A stretch of 64,000 nt of DNA from Chlorobiaceae bacterium (GTDB taxonomy: Bacteria > Bacteroidota > Chlorobiia > Chlorobiales > Chlorobiaceae). Location: NCBI GenBank assembly GCA_013334965.1, contig JAAXWO010000004.1:62001-126000 (forward strand), given 5' to 3'. Made by a program: the position numbers and the translations under genes. How positions within the stretch are numbered: the first letter of the stretch is position 1; each line of letters begins with the position of its first letter. Below are positions 9,172 to 19,342 of this stretch, piece by piece. Below the pieces are notes generated by a model that saw only the letters and a list, made by a program, of their open reading frames with translations, ran no database searches and had not been told where the DNA came from.

Positions 9172-10623
9172 ATGTTTCCTCTTGTTTACGAAATCAACAC
9201 GCGAGTCTGGCTGAAAGAGCTTTCCACGAAGCTTGGGCATACGATCACACTCGAAAATGTCCCGGATGAGGAGTTCGGGATTATAAGCGAAGGCGGATTC
9301 ACGATGGTCTGGCTCATGGGAGTCTGGAAGCCCAGTCGCTACAGCGAGGCGATCGCCGCTGCCCATCGTGGCCTGAGATCGGACTTTCTCGACCACCTGA
9401 AAGAGCTGCATCCGGAAGATATTGTGAGCTCTCCCTATTCGATTCCCTCTTACGACGTGAGCGAAAGTATCGGAGGAAACGCCGGATTGCTGGCATTCCG
9501 CAAACGGCTGGCCGACATTGGCATCCGGCTGATGCTCGATTTCGTGCCCAACCATATGGCGCTCGACAACAGATGGCTGCCCGAGCACCCCGAGCTTTTC
9601 ATCTCCATATCCAGGCACGAACAATGCCAGGACCCGCGTTCCTCGTTCGAATATACCAGGGGCAAGTTTCTTGCACACGGCAAGGACCCCTATTTCCCGC
9701 CGTGGACAGACACCCTCCAGCTCAATTACGCCAATCCGGCTACCCACGAGATGATGATCCACAACCTGCTGCACATCAGCGACATGTGCGACGCAGTGCG
9801 TTGCGACATGGCGATGCTGGTGCTCAGGGACATCTACAACACCACCTGGGAAAACCTCGGCGGATCGATGATCGGCGAGTTCTGGCCGAACGCCATACAG
9901 ACCGTGAAGAAAAAGCATCCCGGCATCGACTTCCTGGCAGAATCGTACTGGAACCGTGAATGGGAGCTCCAGCAGGCGGGGTTCGACTTCACCTACGACA
10001 AACCCTTTTACGACTACCTCGGCAGCGCTCCGGTCAACGTACCGATGCTGAAAAACCATCTGCTTTCGGACTGGAATTACCAGAAACGGGTTTGCCGGTT
10101 TATCGAAAACCATGACGAAATCCGGGCATCCGAACGTTTCGGGTCGAACCATGCCGTTGCGGCGCTCGTCATGCTCACCTCGCCGGGAATGCATCTGATC
10201 CACCAGGGACAGATGCTCGGACTGAAGAAAAAAGTGCCGGTGCAGCTTATCAGGCATGCCAAGGAACCTTCCCACAAGGCGCTGCTGCACTTTTACCTGA
10301 AGCTGCTGGCCCTGCATACCGATACCGTGTTCCATGAAGGTCGAACTGAGTGGCTTGAACTGAACGTCGACGGAGAGTCGCTTTGTTTCGGTTACTGCAG
10401 GTCCATACCGGGAAGCCTTGCGTTCGTGCTCGCCAACTTCTCGGTTACAGGCATCGACACACACTTCAGCCATCCTGCACTATCGTTTCTTGACCATTCG
10501 AGCCTCAGGGTACTGTCGACCCGTTATCCCGAAGCGCCACATGAACGTGTAATTCGTGGCTCCACCATGAACATACGGCTTGCCCCCCATGAAGGAGTGA
10601 TCATCATGACTCAAGCCAACTGA
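9172..10623 (+). CDS. GH13 alpha-amylase-family glycosidase
   Basis: This 483-residue protein has the four GH13 regions: LDFVPNH (I), AVRCDMAML with nucleophile Asp212 (II), FLAESYW with acid/base Glu257 (III) and FIENHDE with Asp315 (IV). All three catalytic acids are present, so an active alpha-glucan hydrolase or transferase is expected. There is no signal peptide, which points to internal glycogen or maltooligosaccharide handling (inference). The substrate cannot be assigned. A short beta-domain probably closes the C-terminus. It heads a plus-strand run with yjbQ and dxs, with 94 bp to the yjbQ start. Confidence 0.85.
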   Translation: MFPLVYEINTRVWLKELSTKLGHTITLENVPDEEFGIISEGGFTMVWLMGVWKPSRYSEAIAAAHRGLRSDFLDHLKELHPEDIVSSPYSIPSYDVSESIGGNAGLLAFRKRLADIGIRLMLDFVPNHMALDNRWLPEHPELFISISRHEQCQDPRSSFEYTRGKFLAHGKDPYFPPWTDTLQLNYANPATHEMMIHNLLHISDMCDAVRCDMAMLVLRDIYNTTWENLGGSMIGEFWPNAIQTVKKKHPGIDFLAESYWNREWELQQAGFDFTYDKPFYDYLGSAPVNVPMLKNHLLSDWNYQKRVCRFIENHDEIRASERFGSNHAVAALVMLTSPGMHLIHQGQMLGLKKKVPVQLIRHAKEPSHKALLHFYLKLLALHTDTVFHEGRTEWLELNVDGESLCFGYCRSIPGSLAFVLANFSVTGIDTHFSHPALSFLDHSSLRVLSTRYPEAPHERVIRGSTMNIRLAPHEGVIIMTQAN

Positions 10624-10717
10624 ATAACGGAACCACTTCCCGAATCCGGCGCAGAAATACATTTCCAGCTTGTTTCGAACTCTTTTTTCAATCATCCCGT
10701 CCATACCGATTGCCGTC

Positions 10718-11143
10718 ATGAAGTACCATATCTCTACAATCTCATGCGCGACGAACCAGCCGATCGATATCATCGACATCACCGGAGAGGTGCGTTCGGC
10801 ACTCGAAGCCACAGGCCTGCGTGAAGGAACAGTCACCATTCTCAGCCGCCATACGACCGCGTGCATCAACATCAACGAAAAAGAGCCGCGACTTGTGCAG
10901 GACATGACCACCTTCCTGAAAAGGCTCGTACCGAGGGACGGAGACTACCTGCACAACCTTGAACCGATCGACGGAAGGGACAACGCGCACTCCCACCTTC
11001 TCGGCCTGTTCATGAACAGCACAGAGACCATCCCGTTCTCCGAAGGAAACCTGCTGCTTGGCGAATGGCAGTCGATCTTCCTGATAGAGCTCGACGGGCC
11101 GAGAAATCTCCGGCAGGTACTGGTGCAGATCCAGGGTGAATGA
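10718..11143 (+). CDS. yjbQ: YjbQ/UPF0047 family protein
   Basis: This 141-residue protein contains the UPF0047 hallmarks SRHTTACININE and DNAHSHLLGLFMNSTETIPF and ends in LDGPRNLRQVLVQIQG. The family is a small trimeric metal-binding fold; E. coli YjbQ has weak thiamine-phosphate synthase activity (family knowledge), but its real role is unclear. ATG at 10718 is chosen because family members begin close to this point. An in-frame upstream start at 10670 would add 16 hydrophobic residues. It ends 40 bp before dxs. Confidence 0.85.
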   Translation: MKYHISTISCATNQPIDIIDITGEVRSALEATGLREGTVTILSRHTTACININEKEPRLVQDMTTFLKRLVPRDGDYLHNLEPIDGRDNAHSHLLGLFMNSTETIPFSEGNLLLGEWQSIFLIELDGPRNLRQVLVQIQGE

Positions 11144-11183
11144 CCCAACCGCGGAACCGTAAGCAGTTCCAGGCGGTTAAAGT

Positions 11184-13151
11184 ATGATATATCCCCCTGA
11201 ACCTCCATTCATTTCATTACCTATGGCAGATCCCGTTTCCACTCCGGCAGTACAGGATTACCCCCTGCTCTCTAAAATACACTCCCCGGCAGACCTCAAG
11301 AAGTTGAGCATCCATGACCTGGAGCTCGTGGCCTCCGAATGCAGAAAAAAGATCATCGAACTGGTTTCATTGAACGGAGGCCACTTCGGGTCAGGCCTCG
11401 GCGTCGTGGAACTGACCGTTGCGCTGCATCACGTCTATAACAGTCCGCAGGACAGGATCATCTGGGACGTCGGCCATCAGGCATATGTCCACAAGATCCT
11501 CACCGGCAGGATGTCGGAGATGGACACCAACCGCCGCTACCATGGCCTGGCCGGATTTCCGAAACGCAGCGAAAGCGACCATGACGCCTTTGATACGGGA
11601 CATGCGTCGACCTCGATCTCTGCCGCAGCAGGACTTGCCGCGGCACGTGACCTTGCCGGACGGAAGGAGAAGGTCATCGCCATTATCGGAGACGGCAGCA
11701 TGACCGGAGGGATGGCTTTCGAAGCCATGAACCACCTGGGCGACATCAAATCCGACGTGCTCGTGATCCTGAACGACAACCAGATGGCCATCTCGCCGAG
11801 CACCGGCGGACTGAAAACCCACCTGGTCAACATCACCCTCAACAAGACCTACAACAAACTCAGGAAATTCGTCTGGGACAGCATCTCCATGATGAACAAC
11901 GAGTTCGGCGACACGGCCAAAACAGCCGTTCACCGCCTTGAAGACGGCTTCAAGGCGGCCTTCACTCCCGGAGCCTTTTTCGAAGCCCTCGGGCTCAGGT
12001 ATTTCGGGCCGATCGACGGACACAACATGGAGCAGATGGTCAAGGCGTTGCGCGAAATGCAATCACTGCCCAATCCGAAGCTCCTGCACGTCGTCACCAC
12101 CAAGGGAAAAGGGTTCAAACCGGCCGAGGACAACCAGCCGAAATGGCATGCGAGCAGCGGAGGATTCGACATCGAAACCGGCAAAAACATCGCCGTGGCA
12201 GGCAAACCGTCACCCCCGAAATACCAGGAAGTGTTCGGTGAAGCCCTGGTCGAGCTTGCCCTCAAGGACAAAACCATCACGGCGATCACGGCGGCGATGC
12301 CGAGCGGAACCTCACTCGACCTCTTCCAGAACGCGATCCCGTCACGGTTCTACGATGTGGGAATCGCCGAGCAGCACGCCGTCACCTTTGCTGCCGGCCT
12401 GGCTGCAGGGGGATTCAAGCCGGTATGCGCCATCTACTCAACCTTCCTCCAACGCGCCTACGACCAGCTCATTCACGACGTCGCCCTGCAGAACCTCCAT
12501 GTAGTCTTCGCCATCGACAGGGCCGGGCTGGTGGGAGAGGACGGGCCGACCCATCACGGAGCCTTCGACCTCTCCTACCTGCACTCCGTGCCAAACCTGG
12601 TGATCATGGCCCCGGGCGATGAGCAGGAGCTTCGCGACATGCTCTACACGGCACTGTACGAAGTTAAGGGACCGGTAGCCATCCGCTACCCGAGGGGCAG
12701 CGGCAACGGAACGCTGTTGCGAAAGGAGTTCACCCCTGTCCCGATCGGCAAGGGACGCCTCCTGAGGGACGGGGACTCCATTGCGCTGTTCGCCATAGGC
12801 ACCATGAGCATAAGGGCATCAGAGGTAGCCGCCAGGCTCGAAGCGGAAGGATTGAACCCGATGGTCTGCGACATGCGCTACCTGAAGCCTCTGGACACGG
12901 ATATGATCGACACTGCGGCATCACGCTGCAACTGCATCGTGACCATCGAGGAGAACAGCATTATCGGAGGTCTTGGCAGCGGCGTCGTCGATTACCTGAA
13001 CCGGAAACATCCGGGTGTACGATGCATCTCTTACGGACTGCCGGACGCCTTCGTAACGCACGGAAGCATGGAAGAGCTCTACCGGGAGGTGGGACTGGAC
13101 GCGCAGACGCTTTCAGAAAAGATCCTTGATTTCTACAGGGAGAAGCCGTAG
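11184..13151 (+). CDS. dxs: 1-deoxy-D-xylulose-5-phosphate synthase
   Basis: Dxs condenses pyruvate and glyceraldehyde 3-phosphate with thiamine diphosphate, the first step of the MEP isoprenoid route that feeds carotenoids, quinones and the chlorophyll tail. The 655 residues show HFGSGLGVVELTVALHHV, the TPP motif GDGSMTGGMAFEAMNHLGD...NDNQMAIS, the transketolase-type GIAEQHAVTFAAGLA, and HHGAFDLSYL. Length is slightly above the usual 620-640. ATG 11184 has AGGCGG 8 nt upstream; ATG 11223 is an alternative without a visible site. The 3' end overlaps the convergent pgpA gene by 19 bp. Confidence 0.95.
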   Translation: MIYPPEPPFISLPMADPVSTPAVQDYPLLSKIHSPADLKKLSIHDLELVASECRKKIIELVSLNGGHFGSGLGVVELTVALHHVYNSPQDRIIWDVGHQAYVHKILTGRMSEMDTNRRYHGLAGFPKRSESDHDAFDTGHASTSISAAAGLAAARDLAGRKEKVIAIIGDGSMTGGMAFEAMNHLGDIKSDVLVILNDNQMAISPSTGGLKTHLVNITLNKTYNKLRKFVWDSISMMNNEFGDTAKTAVHRLEDGFKAAFTPGAFFEALGLRYFGPIDGHNMEQMVKALREMQSLPNPKLLHVVTTKGKGFKPAEDNQPKWHASSGGFDIETGKNIAVAGKPSPPKYQEVFGEALVELALKDKTITAITAAMPSGTSLDLFQNAIPSRFYDVGIAEQHAVTFAAGLAAGGFKPVCAIYSTFLQRAYDQLIHDVALQNLHVVFAIDRAGLVGEDGPTHHGAFDLSYLHSVPNLVIMAPGDEQELRDMLYTALYEVKGPVAIRYPRGSGNGTLLRKEFTPVPIGKGRLLRDGDSIALFAIGTMSIRASEVAARLEAEGLNPMVCDMRYLKPLDTDMIDTAASRCNCIVTIEENSIIGGLGSGVVDYLNRKHPGVRCISYGLPDAFVTHGSMEELYREVGLDAQTLSEKILDFYREKP

Positions 13152-13609
13152 GGAAGTAGGGGAAGCAGGAGCATCAGCGCCCTGAGCGACAGGTTGGCGA
13201 ATATTCCTGCGAGCACATCGTCGGCCATGATGCCCCACCCTCCGGGCAAACGCTGCGCCCGGTCGACCGGGCCGGGTTTGAGGATGTCGAACACCCTGAA
13301 CAGGACGAAAGAGAGCGCCACCACCAGCGGATTGGCCGGGAGGGCGAGCAGGGCGAGCCACTGTCCCGCGACCTCGTCGATGACCACCGAAGAGGGATCC
13401 TGTCCGTACTCCCCTTCCATGACCCCGCCTGACCACACGCCAAGCGCAATCGAAAGCGCGATGAGGGGCAGCAGAAGCTGGAGATGTTGCGTAACGGGGA
13501 CGAAAAAGTAAACGAGGGCGGCAGCGAGACTCGCGAAAGTTCCGGGAGCAAACGGCAGGTATCCTATGCCGAAGGCGCTTCCGACGGTTTTCGCCAAACC
13601 TCTGGCCAT
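13133..13609 (-). CDS. pgpA: Phosphatidylglycerophosphatase A
   Basis: This 158-residue membrane protein belongs to the PgpA family, which removes the phosphate of phosphatidylglycerophosphate to give phosphatidylglycerol. Family segments are GIGYLPFAPGTFASL near the start, DPSSVVIDEVAGQWLAL, FRVFDILKPGP and GGWGIMADDVLAGI. ATG at 13607-13609 is used: it lies 4 nt after the pgsA stop (13614-13616), with a G-rich site upstream. The preceding enzyme of the pathway, PgsA, is the upstream gene, so the operon encodes two consecutive steps. Its stop lies inside the end of convergent dxs. Confidence 0.9.
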   Translation of the reverse strand: MARGLAKTVGSAFGIGYLPFAPGTFASLAAALVYFFVPVTQHLQLLLPLIALSIALGVWSGGVMEGEYGQDPSSVVIDEVAGQWLALLALPANPLVVALSFVLFRVFDILKPGPVDRAQRLPGGWGIMADDVLAGIFANLSLRALMLLLPLLPYGFSL

Positions 13610-13613
13610 CCGG

Positions 13614-14210
13614 TCAGCGCCCCCCTTCGGGGTTCCGGAGACCGACATTCCAGTTGCTGACAAGGTATGATATGCCGGTATAGACCGTGAAGATCGTGAT
13701 GGCCAGCATGACGTAATCGAGATAGCCGGAAACCAGGATGGCATTCATGGAAGCAGAGACCTCCCTGCCGAAAAAGAGATCCTCTTTCAGCAGGATCAAG
13801 AGCATGATGATGTAGGCGAAAAGGTTCTGGGCAAGGGTCTTGTACTTCGCCTCCCTGCTGGTCACGACGGGACGGTTCCTGAACTCGGCATAAACCCTCA
13901 GCCCGGTGATGAGGATGTCCCGTGCAGCAACGAGAAGCACCATCCAGAGAGCCAGGTATCCCTGCCAGACGTAAAAAAGAAAAGCTGTTGTGATCAGGAA
14001 CTTGTCGGCCAGGGGGTCGAGAAACGCACCGAGCCGTGTTATCTCTCCATACTTCCTCGCGTGGTACCCGTCATAGATATCGGTAAGGGAGGCTACGGCA
14101 AAAACAATGACGCCGACCAGCTTGAGGTAGGGGTCTTTCTGCATGAGCAGCACGACAAAAACAGGAACAAGGATGATCCTGAGTGTCGTCAGCTGGTTGG
14201 AAAAGGTCAT
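13614..14210 (-). CDS. pgsA: CDP-diacylglycerol--glycerol-3-phosphate 3-phosphatidyltransferase
   Basis: This 198-residue integral membrane enzyme contains the complete CDP-alcohol phosphatidyltransferase signature, DG-x2-AR-x8-G-x3-D-x3-D (DGYHARKYGEITRLGAFLD then PLAD). Several hydrophobic segments surround it. It makes phosphatidylglycerophosphate, the substrate of PgpA, whose gene begins 4 nt downstream. ATG at 14208-14210 has no clear ribosome-binding site. mutS2 lies 122 bp upstream on the same strand. Confidence 0.93.
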   Translation of the reverse strand: MTFSNQLTTLRIILVPVFVVLLMQKDPYLKLVGVIVFAVASLTDIYDGYHARKYGEITRLGAFLDPLADKFLITTAFLFYVWQGYLALWMVLLVAARDILITGLRVYAEFRNRPVVTSREAKYKTLAQNLFAYIIMLLILLKEDLFFGREVSASMNAILVSGYLDYVMLAITIFTVYTGISYLVSNWNVGLRNPEGGR

Positions 14211-14332
14211 TTGAGTTAGGATACCTGTTGAAAGCAGCGCTCCGCCGAAACGCTTGACGGCTTAAGATAAAATATTACGTGCTCTTTTTCAACGGGCCCG
14301 GCAGGCCATATCCAGAGATAATATCTTTTTCC

Positions 14333-16714
14333 CTACTGAATTTCCACAACCGTCACACCGGCACCGCCCTCGGACCAATCTCCGAGACGAAAATTTTTCA
14401 CATGCCTGTGCTGCTGGAGGAACTCCGCAGTGCGCGCCCTGAGAGCTCCGGAACCTTTGCCGTGAATGATCGTTCCGGAAGGCATCCGGTGCATCACCAA
14501 TGCGTCGATGAAACGCCCGATCTCGGCGATAGCCTCGTCACCGGTCATTCCGCGCAGGTCGAGCCTTGTCGAATCGAGCTGGGAGGAGTGAACGGACCAG
14601 CCCTGTTTTTTCACCGGCGCCGGTTCGTCTTTCCTGATTTTCCGCTCCTTTGACTTCGAAATCTTTTCCAGCCCCCGGAGTAAGGTGGTCAACCTGAAAT
14701 TGCCGCACCGGACGACGACCGAATCGCCCTGAACCGACTCGACCTCCCCAGTAGTATTGGTGTCTGCGAGGCGCACCAGGTCTCCCGGACGGATGCTCAT
14801 ATCTGCTGCCGGCGACACCTCCCGCTCCAGGGCCTCCTCCTTCGAGGCCGTATCCTTCTTCATCCCTGCAATCTTTTTCCGTGCACGGAGCAGCACCTCC
14901 TGGTCGGCAGGCTTTTCCCTGACCTCGCGCACCAGGTCGCGTATCTCGTTGCGCGCCTGCTCGAACTCCCTGTTGAGGTCCCGGAACCCTCGCGTCTTGA
15001 GCTCCTGCTTCAGCTTCCGGGCTTCGGCCATTTCGGCATTGACCGACTCGCGAAGGCGATCGATCTCCTTTCGCGCCTGCTCGAGGCTCTCTCCCAGCGA
15101 GCGATTGCTCTCCACGCCCGCCCTGAAATCCTCGATCATCTCCTCGAGCCCGGTATGGCCGGACGTCAGGAATCCGGAAGCCTTGCGGATGACCGAATCC
15201 GAAAAACCCATGCGCTGCATCATCGCGAATGCGAAGCTGTTGCCGGGAACCCCCTTCAGGAACCTGAAGGTCGGCATGAGGCCGGTACGGTCGAACTCCA
15301 TGGCGCCGTTGACAACCCCCTCACGACGGTGGGCATAGAGCTTGAGTTCACCGAGATGGGTGGTCACGATGGTTTTGACGCCCCGTTCGAGAAGCTCCTC
15401 GATCACCGCACGTGCAATCGCGCTGCCCTCTTCGACGTCGGTGCCTGAACAGAGCTCGTCGATAAGGGCAAGGCTTCCCGAAATGGCATGTTCTAGGATA
15501 TGGCGGATGGCAGACAGGTGCGAACTGAAGGTAGAAAGGTCGTTCTCGATCGACTGTTCGTCGCCGATTTCGATGAACAGGCCGTTGAAATGGGGAAAAA
15601 CGGAGCTTTCGCTGCATGGAACCAGAAACCCGTGCTGCAGCATGCTTACCAGAAGTCCGACGGTCTTCATCGCCACAGACTTGCCGCCAGCGTTCGGTCC
15701 TGAAATCACCAGCACATGTTCGGAAGGATCGAGTTCCATATCGAGCGGAAAAACCTTCTCCTTCGAAAACTTGTGTGAAATCAGAAGCCACGGATGGTAT
15801 CCTTTCACAATTTTCAGCCTCTGGCCGGACGAAAGCCCGGGAAGGTTGGACCCTGTCTGCACGGCGAGCCTCGCCCTGGCATAGAGCGTATCGAATCCGG
15901 CCATGATCTCCTGGTTGTGCCTGACGTTGGGAAGCTCCTGCCTCACACCGTCGGATATCGCCCTGAGGATTCGCTCGATCTCCCGGCGCTCGGCGATTTC
16001 GAGCTCCTGCAACCGGTTGCTGATCTCCAGCGTCTCCGCAGGTTCGATGAACACCGTCTGCCCGGTCTGCGAGTAGTCCTGGATGTATCCGGGGATACGG
16101 TACTTGTACTCGACCCTCAGGGCCAGCACCTGGCGTCCGTTCTTGAGCGCCACCGTATCCTCCATGAGCCAACCCTCCCCCTGGCATCGCCTGAGGATGC
16201 GCTCCATCCTGCGCCTCAACGAACTGCGCGCCTCATCGAGCTCCCTCCGGATCGTGTAGAGGCCGTCGCTGGCGGTATCCCTCACCTGCCCCTGCTCGTC
16301 AAGGGCCTGCGTGATGGAGTACTGGATGCTCTTTTCGAGCCAGAGCCTGATGGTGAACTCGTTCAGCTCCGGATAAATCCCGCGATTGCCGAACATGAAC
16401 CGGCGAAGAAGTACGGAGCCCTGCAGCAGGAAAAAGATATCGAGCAGTTCGTCAGGCTCGAGCCAGCTGTCCAGCACTTCGAGCTTGTCGAGCAGACGGC
16501 GCGTATCGGGCAGCATGGAAAACGGAAGAGGGCTGCCTTCAAGCAGGAAATTCTTCAGTTCCAGCACACGCACAAGCTCGCGTGCGAGCTCTTCCCTGCC
16601 CTCGATGGGGCGCAAGGCGAGCATGAGGTCCCTGCCCATCGACGAAATGCAGAAGCCTGCCGCATGCGAAGCGACCTTGTCGAATTCCAGCTTTTTCAGT
16701 ACAGAAATGTCCAT
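14333..16714 (-). CDS. mutS2: MutS2 family ATPase/endonuclease
   Basis: This 793-residue MutS2 starts [14 protein letters not shown]. It has core helices, a Walker [18 protein letters not shown], Walker [18 protein letters not shown], a long charged coiled coil and a C-terminal Smr domain with [12 protein letters not shown] and [11 protein letters not shown]. MutS2 proteins restrain homologous recombination and, in some bacteria, split collided ribosomes (family knowledge). The N-terminal mismatch-recognition domain of MutS1 is absent, as expected. ATG at 16712-16714 is preferred, with GGGAAAAGG just upstream; a longer form from 16771 adds 19 unrelated residues. It is divergent from pdxJ across 207 bp. 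Confidence 0.94.
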   Translation of the reverse strand: MDISVLKKLEFDKVASHAAGFCISSMGRDLMLALRPIEGREELARELVRVLELKNFLLEGSPLPFSMLPDTRRLLDKLEVLDSWLEPDELLDIFFLLQGSVLLRRFMFGNRGIYPELNEFTIRLWLEKSIQYSITQALDEQGQVRDTASDGLYTIRRELDEARSSLRRRMERILRRCQGEGWLMEDTVALKNGRQVLALRVEYKYRIPGYIQDYSQTGQTVFIEPAETLEISNRLQELEIAERREIERILRAISDGVRQELPNVRHNQEIMAGFDTLYARARLAVQTGSNLPGLSSGQRLKIVKGYHPWLLISHKFSKEKVFPLDMELDPSEHVLVISGPNAGGKSVAMKTVGLLVSMLQHGFLVPCSESSVFPHFNGLFIEIGDEQSIENDLSTFSSHLSAIRHILEHAISGSLALIDELCSGTDVEEGSAIARAVIEELLERGVKTIVTTHLGELKLYAHRREGVVNGAMEFDRTGLMPTFRFLKGVPGNSFAFAMMQRMGFSDSVIRKASGFLTSGHTGLEEMIEDFRAGVESNRSLGESLEQARKEIDRLRESVNAEMAEARKLKQELKTRGFRDLNREFEQARNEIRDLVREVREKPADQEVLLRARKKIAGMKKDTASKEEALEREVSPAADMSIRPGDLVRLADTNTTGEVESVQGDSVVVRCGNFRLTTLLRGLEKISKSKERKIRKDEPAPVKKQGWSVHSSQLDSTRLDLRGMTGDEAIAEIGRFIDALVMHRMPSGTIIHGKGSGALRARTAEFLQQHRHVKNFRLGDWSEGGAGVTVVEIQ

Positions 16715-16921
16715 GATCCTTTTCCCTTTGATGTCCTTCCGGCTCCACGTCCCCGCCGCCGGTGCCCGCACAAGATAAAAGATAATCCGGAAATCGGCAT
16801 AACCTGCAGCTCCGCCATGGGCGTTTGGCCCCCATCTCCTTTTATTTTCGCATTTTTTGCCCGATCTTTCGAGTACATGGCAAAATTAATAACCACCAAT
16901 TTTCGAAACTCCCCCAGCACA

Positions 16922-17635
16922 ATGCGATTAGCCGTAAACGTCGACCATATAGCCACACTGCGTAACGCCAGGAACGAAGGAAGCCCTGATCCCGTCGAAG
17001 CTGCGCTGCTTGCCGAACAGAGCGGAGCATCCGGAATCGTCTGCCACCTTCGCGAAGATCGCCGACACATCCGCGACAACGATCTGGCGAGGCTCAGGGA
17101 GTCGATCGCAACGAAACTTGACCTTGAGATGGCCATGACGCCGGAAATGCAGTCGATCGCCCTGGCGACCCGGCCCGAACTGGTGACCCTGGTACCGGAA
17201 AAACGCGAGGAGCTGACCACCGAAGGGGGGTTTGCGATCAAGGCGCACCATCCGCAGCTCGTTGAGTTCATCAGACCGCTCAGGGAAAACGGCATCGGGG
17301 TCAGCATGTTCATAGAACCGGAAAACGAAGCGATCGAGCTCTCGTTGGCTGCCGGAGCGAACATGGTCGAACTGCATACAGGCCGCTACTCCCTGGTCAC
17401 GGACAACGATCAAAGGTCAAGGGAGCTCGAACGGATCCGCTCGGCGGCGCAATTCGCCAGAAGCGCCGGGCTCGCTGTGGTCGCAGGCCACGGACTCACG
17501 GTATCGAACATCGCACCGTTCAGGGATATCCCCGAAATCGAGGAGGTGAGCATCGGCCACGCCATTATGGCCCGCGCCATTCTGATCGGGCTGCCTGCCG
17601 CCATCCGTGAAATCCTCGACCTCATCGGGCGTTAA
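16922..17635 (+). CDS. pdxJ: Pyridoxine 5'-phosphate synthase
   Basis: PdxJ closes the pyridine ring from 1-deoxyxylulose 5-phosphate and 3-amino-2-oxopropyl phosphate; Dxs encoded about 5 kb away supplies the first. The 237-residue barrel begins [16 protein letters not shown] and contains [31 protein letters not shown] and the late AGHGL and EVSIGHAI segments. ATG 16922 matches the family start; the frame stays open far upstream, but that stretch is antisense to mutS2. rdgB begins 4 nt after its stop. Confidence 0.94.
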   Translation: MRLAVNVDHIATLRNARNEGSPDPVEAALLAEQSGASGIVCHLREDRRHIRDNDLARLRESIATKLDLEMAMTPEMQSIALATRPELVTLVPEKREELTTEGGFAIKAHHPQLVEFIRPLRENGIGVSMFIEPENEAIELSLAAGANMVELHTGRYSLVTDNDQRSRELERIRSAAQFARSAGLAVVAGHGLTVSNIAPFRDIPEIEEVSIGHAIMARAILIGLPAAIREILDLIGR

Positions 17636-17639
17636 CGGC

Positions 17640-18338
17640 ATGAACCTGCAACCCTCAGGAACGGATCGGCCATCGTCGATTGACGTCGTATTGGCCACCG
17701 GCAACCGGGACAAGGTACGTGAACTGCAGCCCATGCTCGGCCGCGTATCCCCCCTGCTCAAGGTATGGTCGCTGACTGACCTTTCACTCTCGCCGGAGAT
17801 CGAGGAGACCGAACCGACCCTCAAAGGCAATGCCTGGCTGAAGGCCGAAGCGGTCTTTTCCCTTGTTGAGTCCCGGTTTGAGTGGCTGATCGTGCTGGCC
17901 GACGACACCGGCCTGGAGGTGGACGCCCTCCAGGGGGCGCCCGGCGTCCGCTCTGCACGGTTTGCGCCCGCACCGGCAGGTTGCCAGCCGTCGTACGATG
18001 ACAACGTAAACCACCTCCTGCGGCTGATGTCGGCGACCATCGACCGGACAGCCCGTTTCAGGACCGTGATCGCCATGAAGGGGCGATTGCCCTCGCCCGA
18101 AGGCGAGTCCATTGCAATTGAGGAAACGCTCGAAGGTAAAATCGAAGGGACGATCACTACCGAGCGTCACGGCAGCGACGGGTTCGGTTATGACCCGGTC
18201 TTCATGCCTTCCGGCCTTGTGAAAACATTTGCCCAGATCAGCCTCGAAGAAAAAAACAGGATCAGCCACCGTGCACTGGCAGTTGCAGAAGCCGCCAGAA
18301 GCATTCGTGAGCTCCTGGTGGGCCACGGCATATCATAA
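17640..18338 (+). CDS. rdgB: RdgB/HAM1-type inosine/xanthosine triphosphate pyrophosphatase
   Basis: This 232-residue house-cleaning enzyme hydrolyses dITP, XTP and related non-canonical purine nucleotides to monophosphates. Motifs: ATGNRDKVREL near the start, ADDTGLEVDALQGAPGVRSAR, HGSDGFGYDPVF and ISHRALA. It is some 30 residues longer than the 197-residue E. coli protein, mainly through a polar N-terminal tail and a central insert. ATG 17640 lies 4 nt after the pdxJ stop; an upstream in-frame ATG at 17607 would overlap pdxJ. uppP follows by 20 nt, making a three-gene operon. Confidence 0.92.
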   Translation: MNLQPSGTDRPSSIDVVLATGNRDKVRELQPMLGRVSPLLKVWSLTDLSLSPEIEETEPTLKGNAWLKAEAVFSLVESRFEWLIVLADDTGLEVDALQGAPGVRSARFAPAPAGCQPSYDDNVNHLLRLMSATIDRTARFRTVIAMKGRLPSPEGESIAIEETLEGKIEGTITTERHGSDGFGYDPVFMPSGLVKTFAQISLEEKNRISHRALAVAEAARSIRELLVGHGIS

Positions 18339-18358
18339 ACTGAAACCGGAACACACCC

Positions 18359-19207
18359 ATGAACCTTTTCCAGGCGATCGTCCTCGGCATTGTCCAGGGT
18401 CTTACCGAATTCCTCCCCATCAGCAGCTCGGCGCACCTGCGAATCGTTCCCGCGCTCTTCGGATGGGAGGACCCCGGCGCTGCATTCACGGCCATCATAC
18501 AGATCGGCACCCTTGCTGCGGTGCTGATCTATTTCGCCAAGGAGATCGTATCGATCACAACAGCCGTAATATCAGGGCTCCTGAAAAGAAAACCCTTCGA
18601 GACGCACGAAGCGAAAATGGGATGGATGATCGCCGTCGGCACCATACCGATCGTTTTTTTCGGACTCCTCCTCAAAAAGGACATTGAAACGACCTTCAGA
18701 TCGCTCTACTGGGTATGCGGTGCGCTGATCACCCTCGCCGTCGTTCTTTCGCTGGCCGAACAGCACACCAGGTCGCGGCAGCGACAGGGACGGAGAGGCA
18801 AATCGATCGCAGAAACCGGCTGGAAGGAGGCCATCGTCATCGGTCTTGCCCAGAGCATCGCGCTTATCCCCGGCTCATCCCGCTCCGGAGTGACCATAAC
18901 CGCCGGCCTGTTCAGCAACCTCGATCGTGAAACGGCCGCCCGATTCTCCTTCCTGCTCTCCCTTCCCTCAGTCTTCGCCGCCGGCATATACGAACTCTAC
19001 AAAACCTGGCCCCACATATCGGCGTCCCCTGCCAACATGACGAACATCGCCATAGCCACCCTCTTCTCGTTCGTCTCCGGCTACCTGTCGATCGCGTTTC
19101 TCCTCAATTACCTGCGGCGTCACACCACGAACCTGTTCATCGCCTACAGACTGCTGGCAGGCTTCGGAATCCTGGCAATGATCGCGACCGGCAAACTTCT
19201 TCCCTGA
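18359..19207 (+). CDS. uppP: Undecaprenyl-diphosphatase
   Basis: This 282-residue membrane phosphatase (BacA/UppP) recycles the lipid carrier of peptidoglycan and surface-glycan synthesis by removing one phosphate from undecaprenyl diphosphate. The two active-site stretches are present: LTEFLPISSSAHLRI near residue 20 and LIPGSSRSGVTITAGLF in the second half, with about eight hydrophobic segments. Overexpression in other bacteria gives bacitracin tolerance (family knowledge). It is the last gene of the pdxJ-rdgB-uppP run; no hairpin terminator was found in the 135 bp that follow. Confidence 0.95.
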   Translation: MNLFQAIVLGIVQGLTEFLPISSSAHLRIVPALFGWEDPGAAFTAIIQIGTLAAVLIYFAKEIVSITTAVISGLLKRKPFETHEAKMGWMIAVGTIPIVFFGLLLKKDIETTFRSLYWVCGALITLAVVLSLAEQHTRSRQRQGRRGKSIAETGWKEAIVIGLAQSIALIPGSSRSGVTITAGLFSNLDRETAARFSFLLSLPSVFAAGIYELYKTWPHISASPANMTNIAIATLFSFVSGYLSIAFLLNYLRRHTTNLFIAYRLLAGFGILAMIATGKLLP

Positions 19208-19279
19208 CCTCGGTTTTCCTGCGGAATTCGACCGTTTCCTGCAACTTTCAGCCTGAAAAAAATATTGTCATTTCTGTGA

Positions 19280-19308
19280 TCGACGAGGGAATTTTTATTA
19301 TATATGAT
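19280..19308 (+). promoter_or_regulatory. Possible sigma-70 promoter before the PHP gene
   Basis: TCGACG (19280-19285), a 17-bp spacer and TATGAT (19303-19308) form a plausible promoter in an AT-rich stretch 35 bp upstream of the ATG at 19343. The -35 box matches only four of six positions. Confidence 0.35.
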
Positions 19309-19342
19309 CATAAAGAATACACATTAAACTAAACCTTGGGCC

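Noticed and set aside
9082-10473. 463-codon minus-strand frame opposite the GH13 gene
   Set aside because: The plus strand carries all four GH13 motifs; the opposite frame shows no recognisable motif and is a GC-biased shadow.
15794-16921. N-terminal extension of pdxJ by 376 codons
   Set aside because: It is antisense to mutS2, and PdxJ proteins begin at the RLAVNVDH motif.
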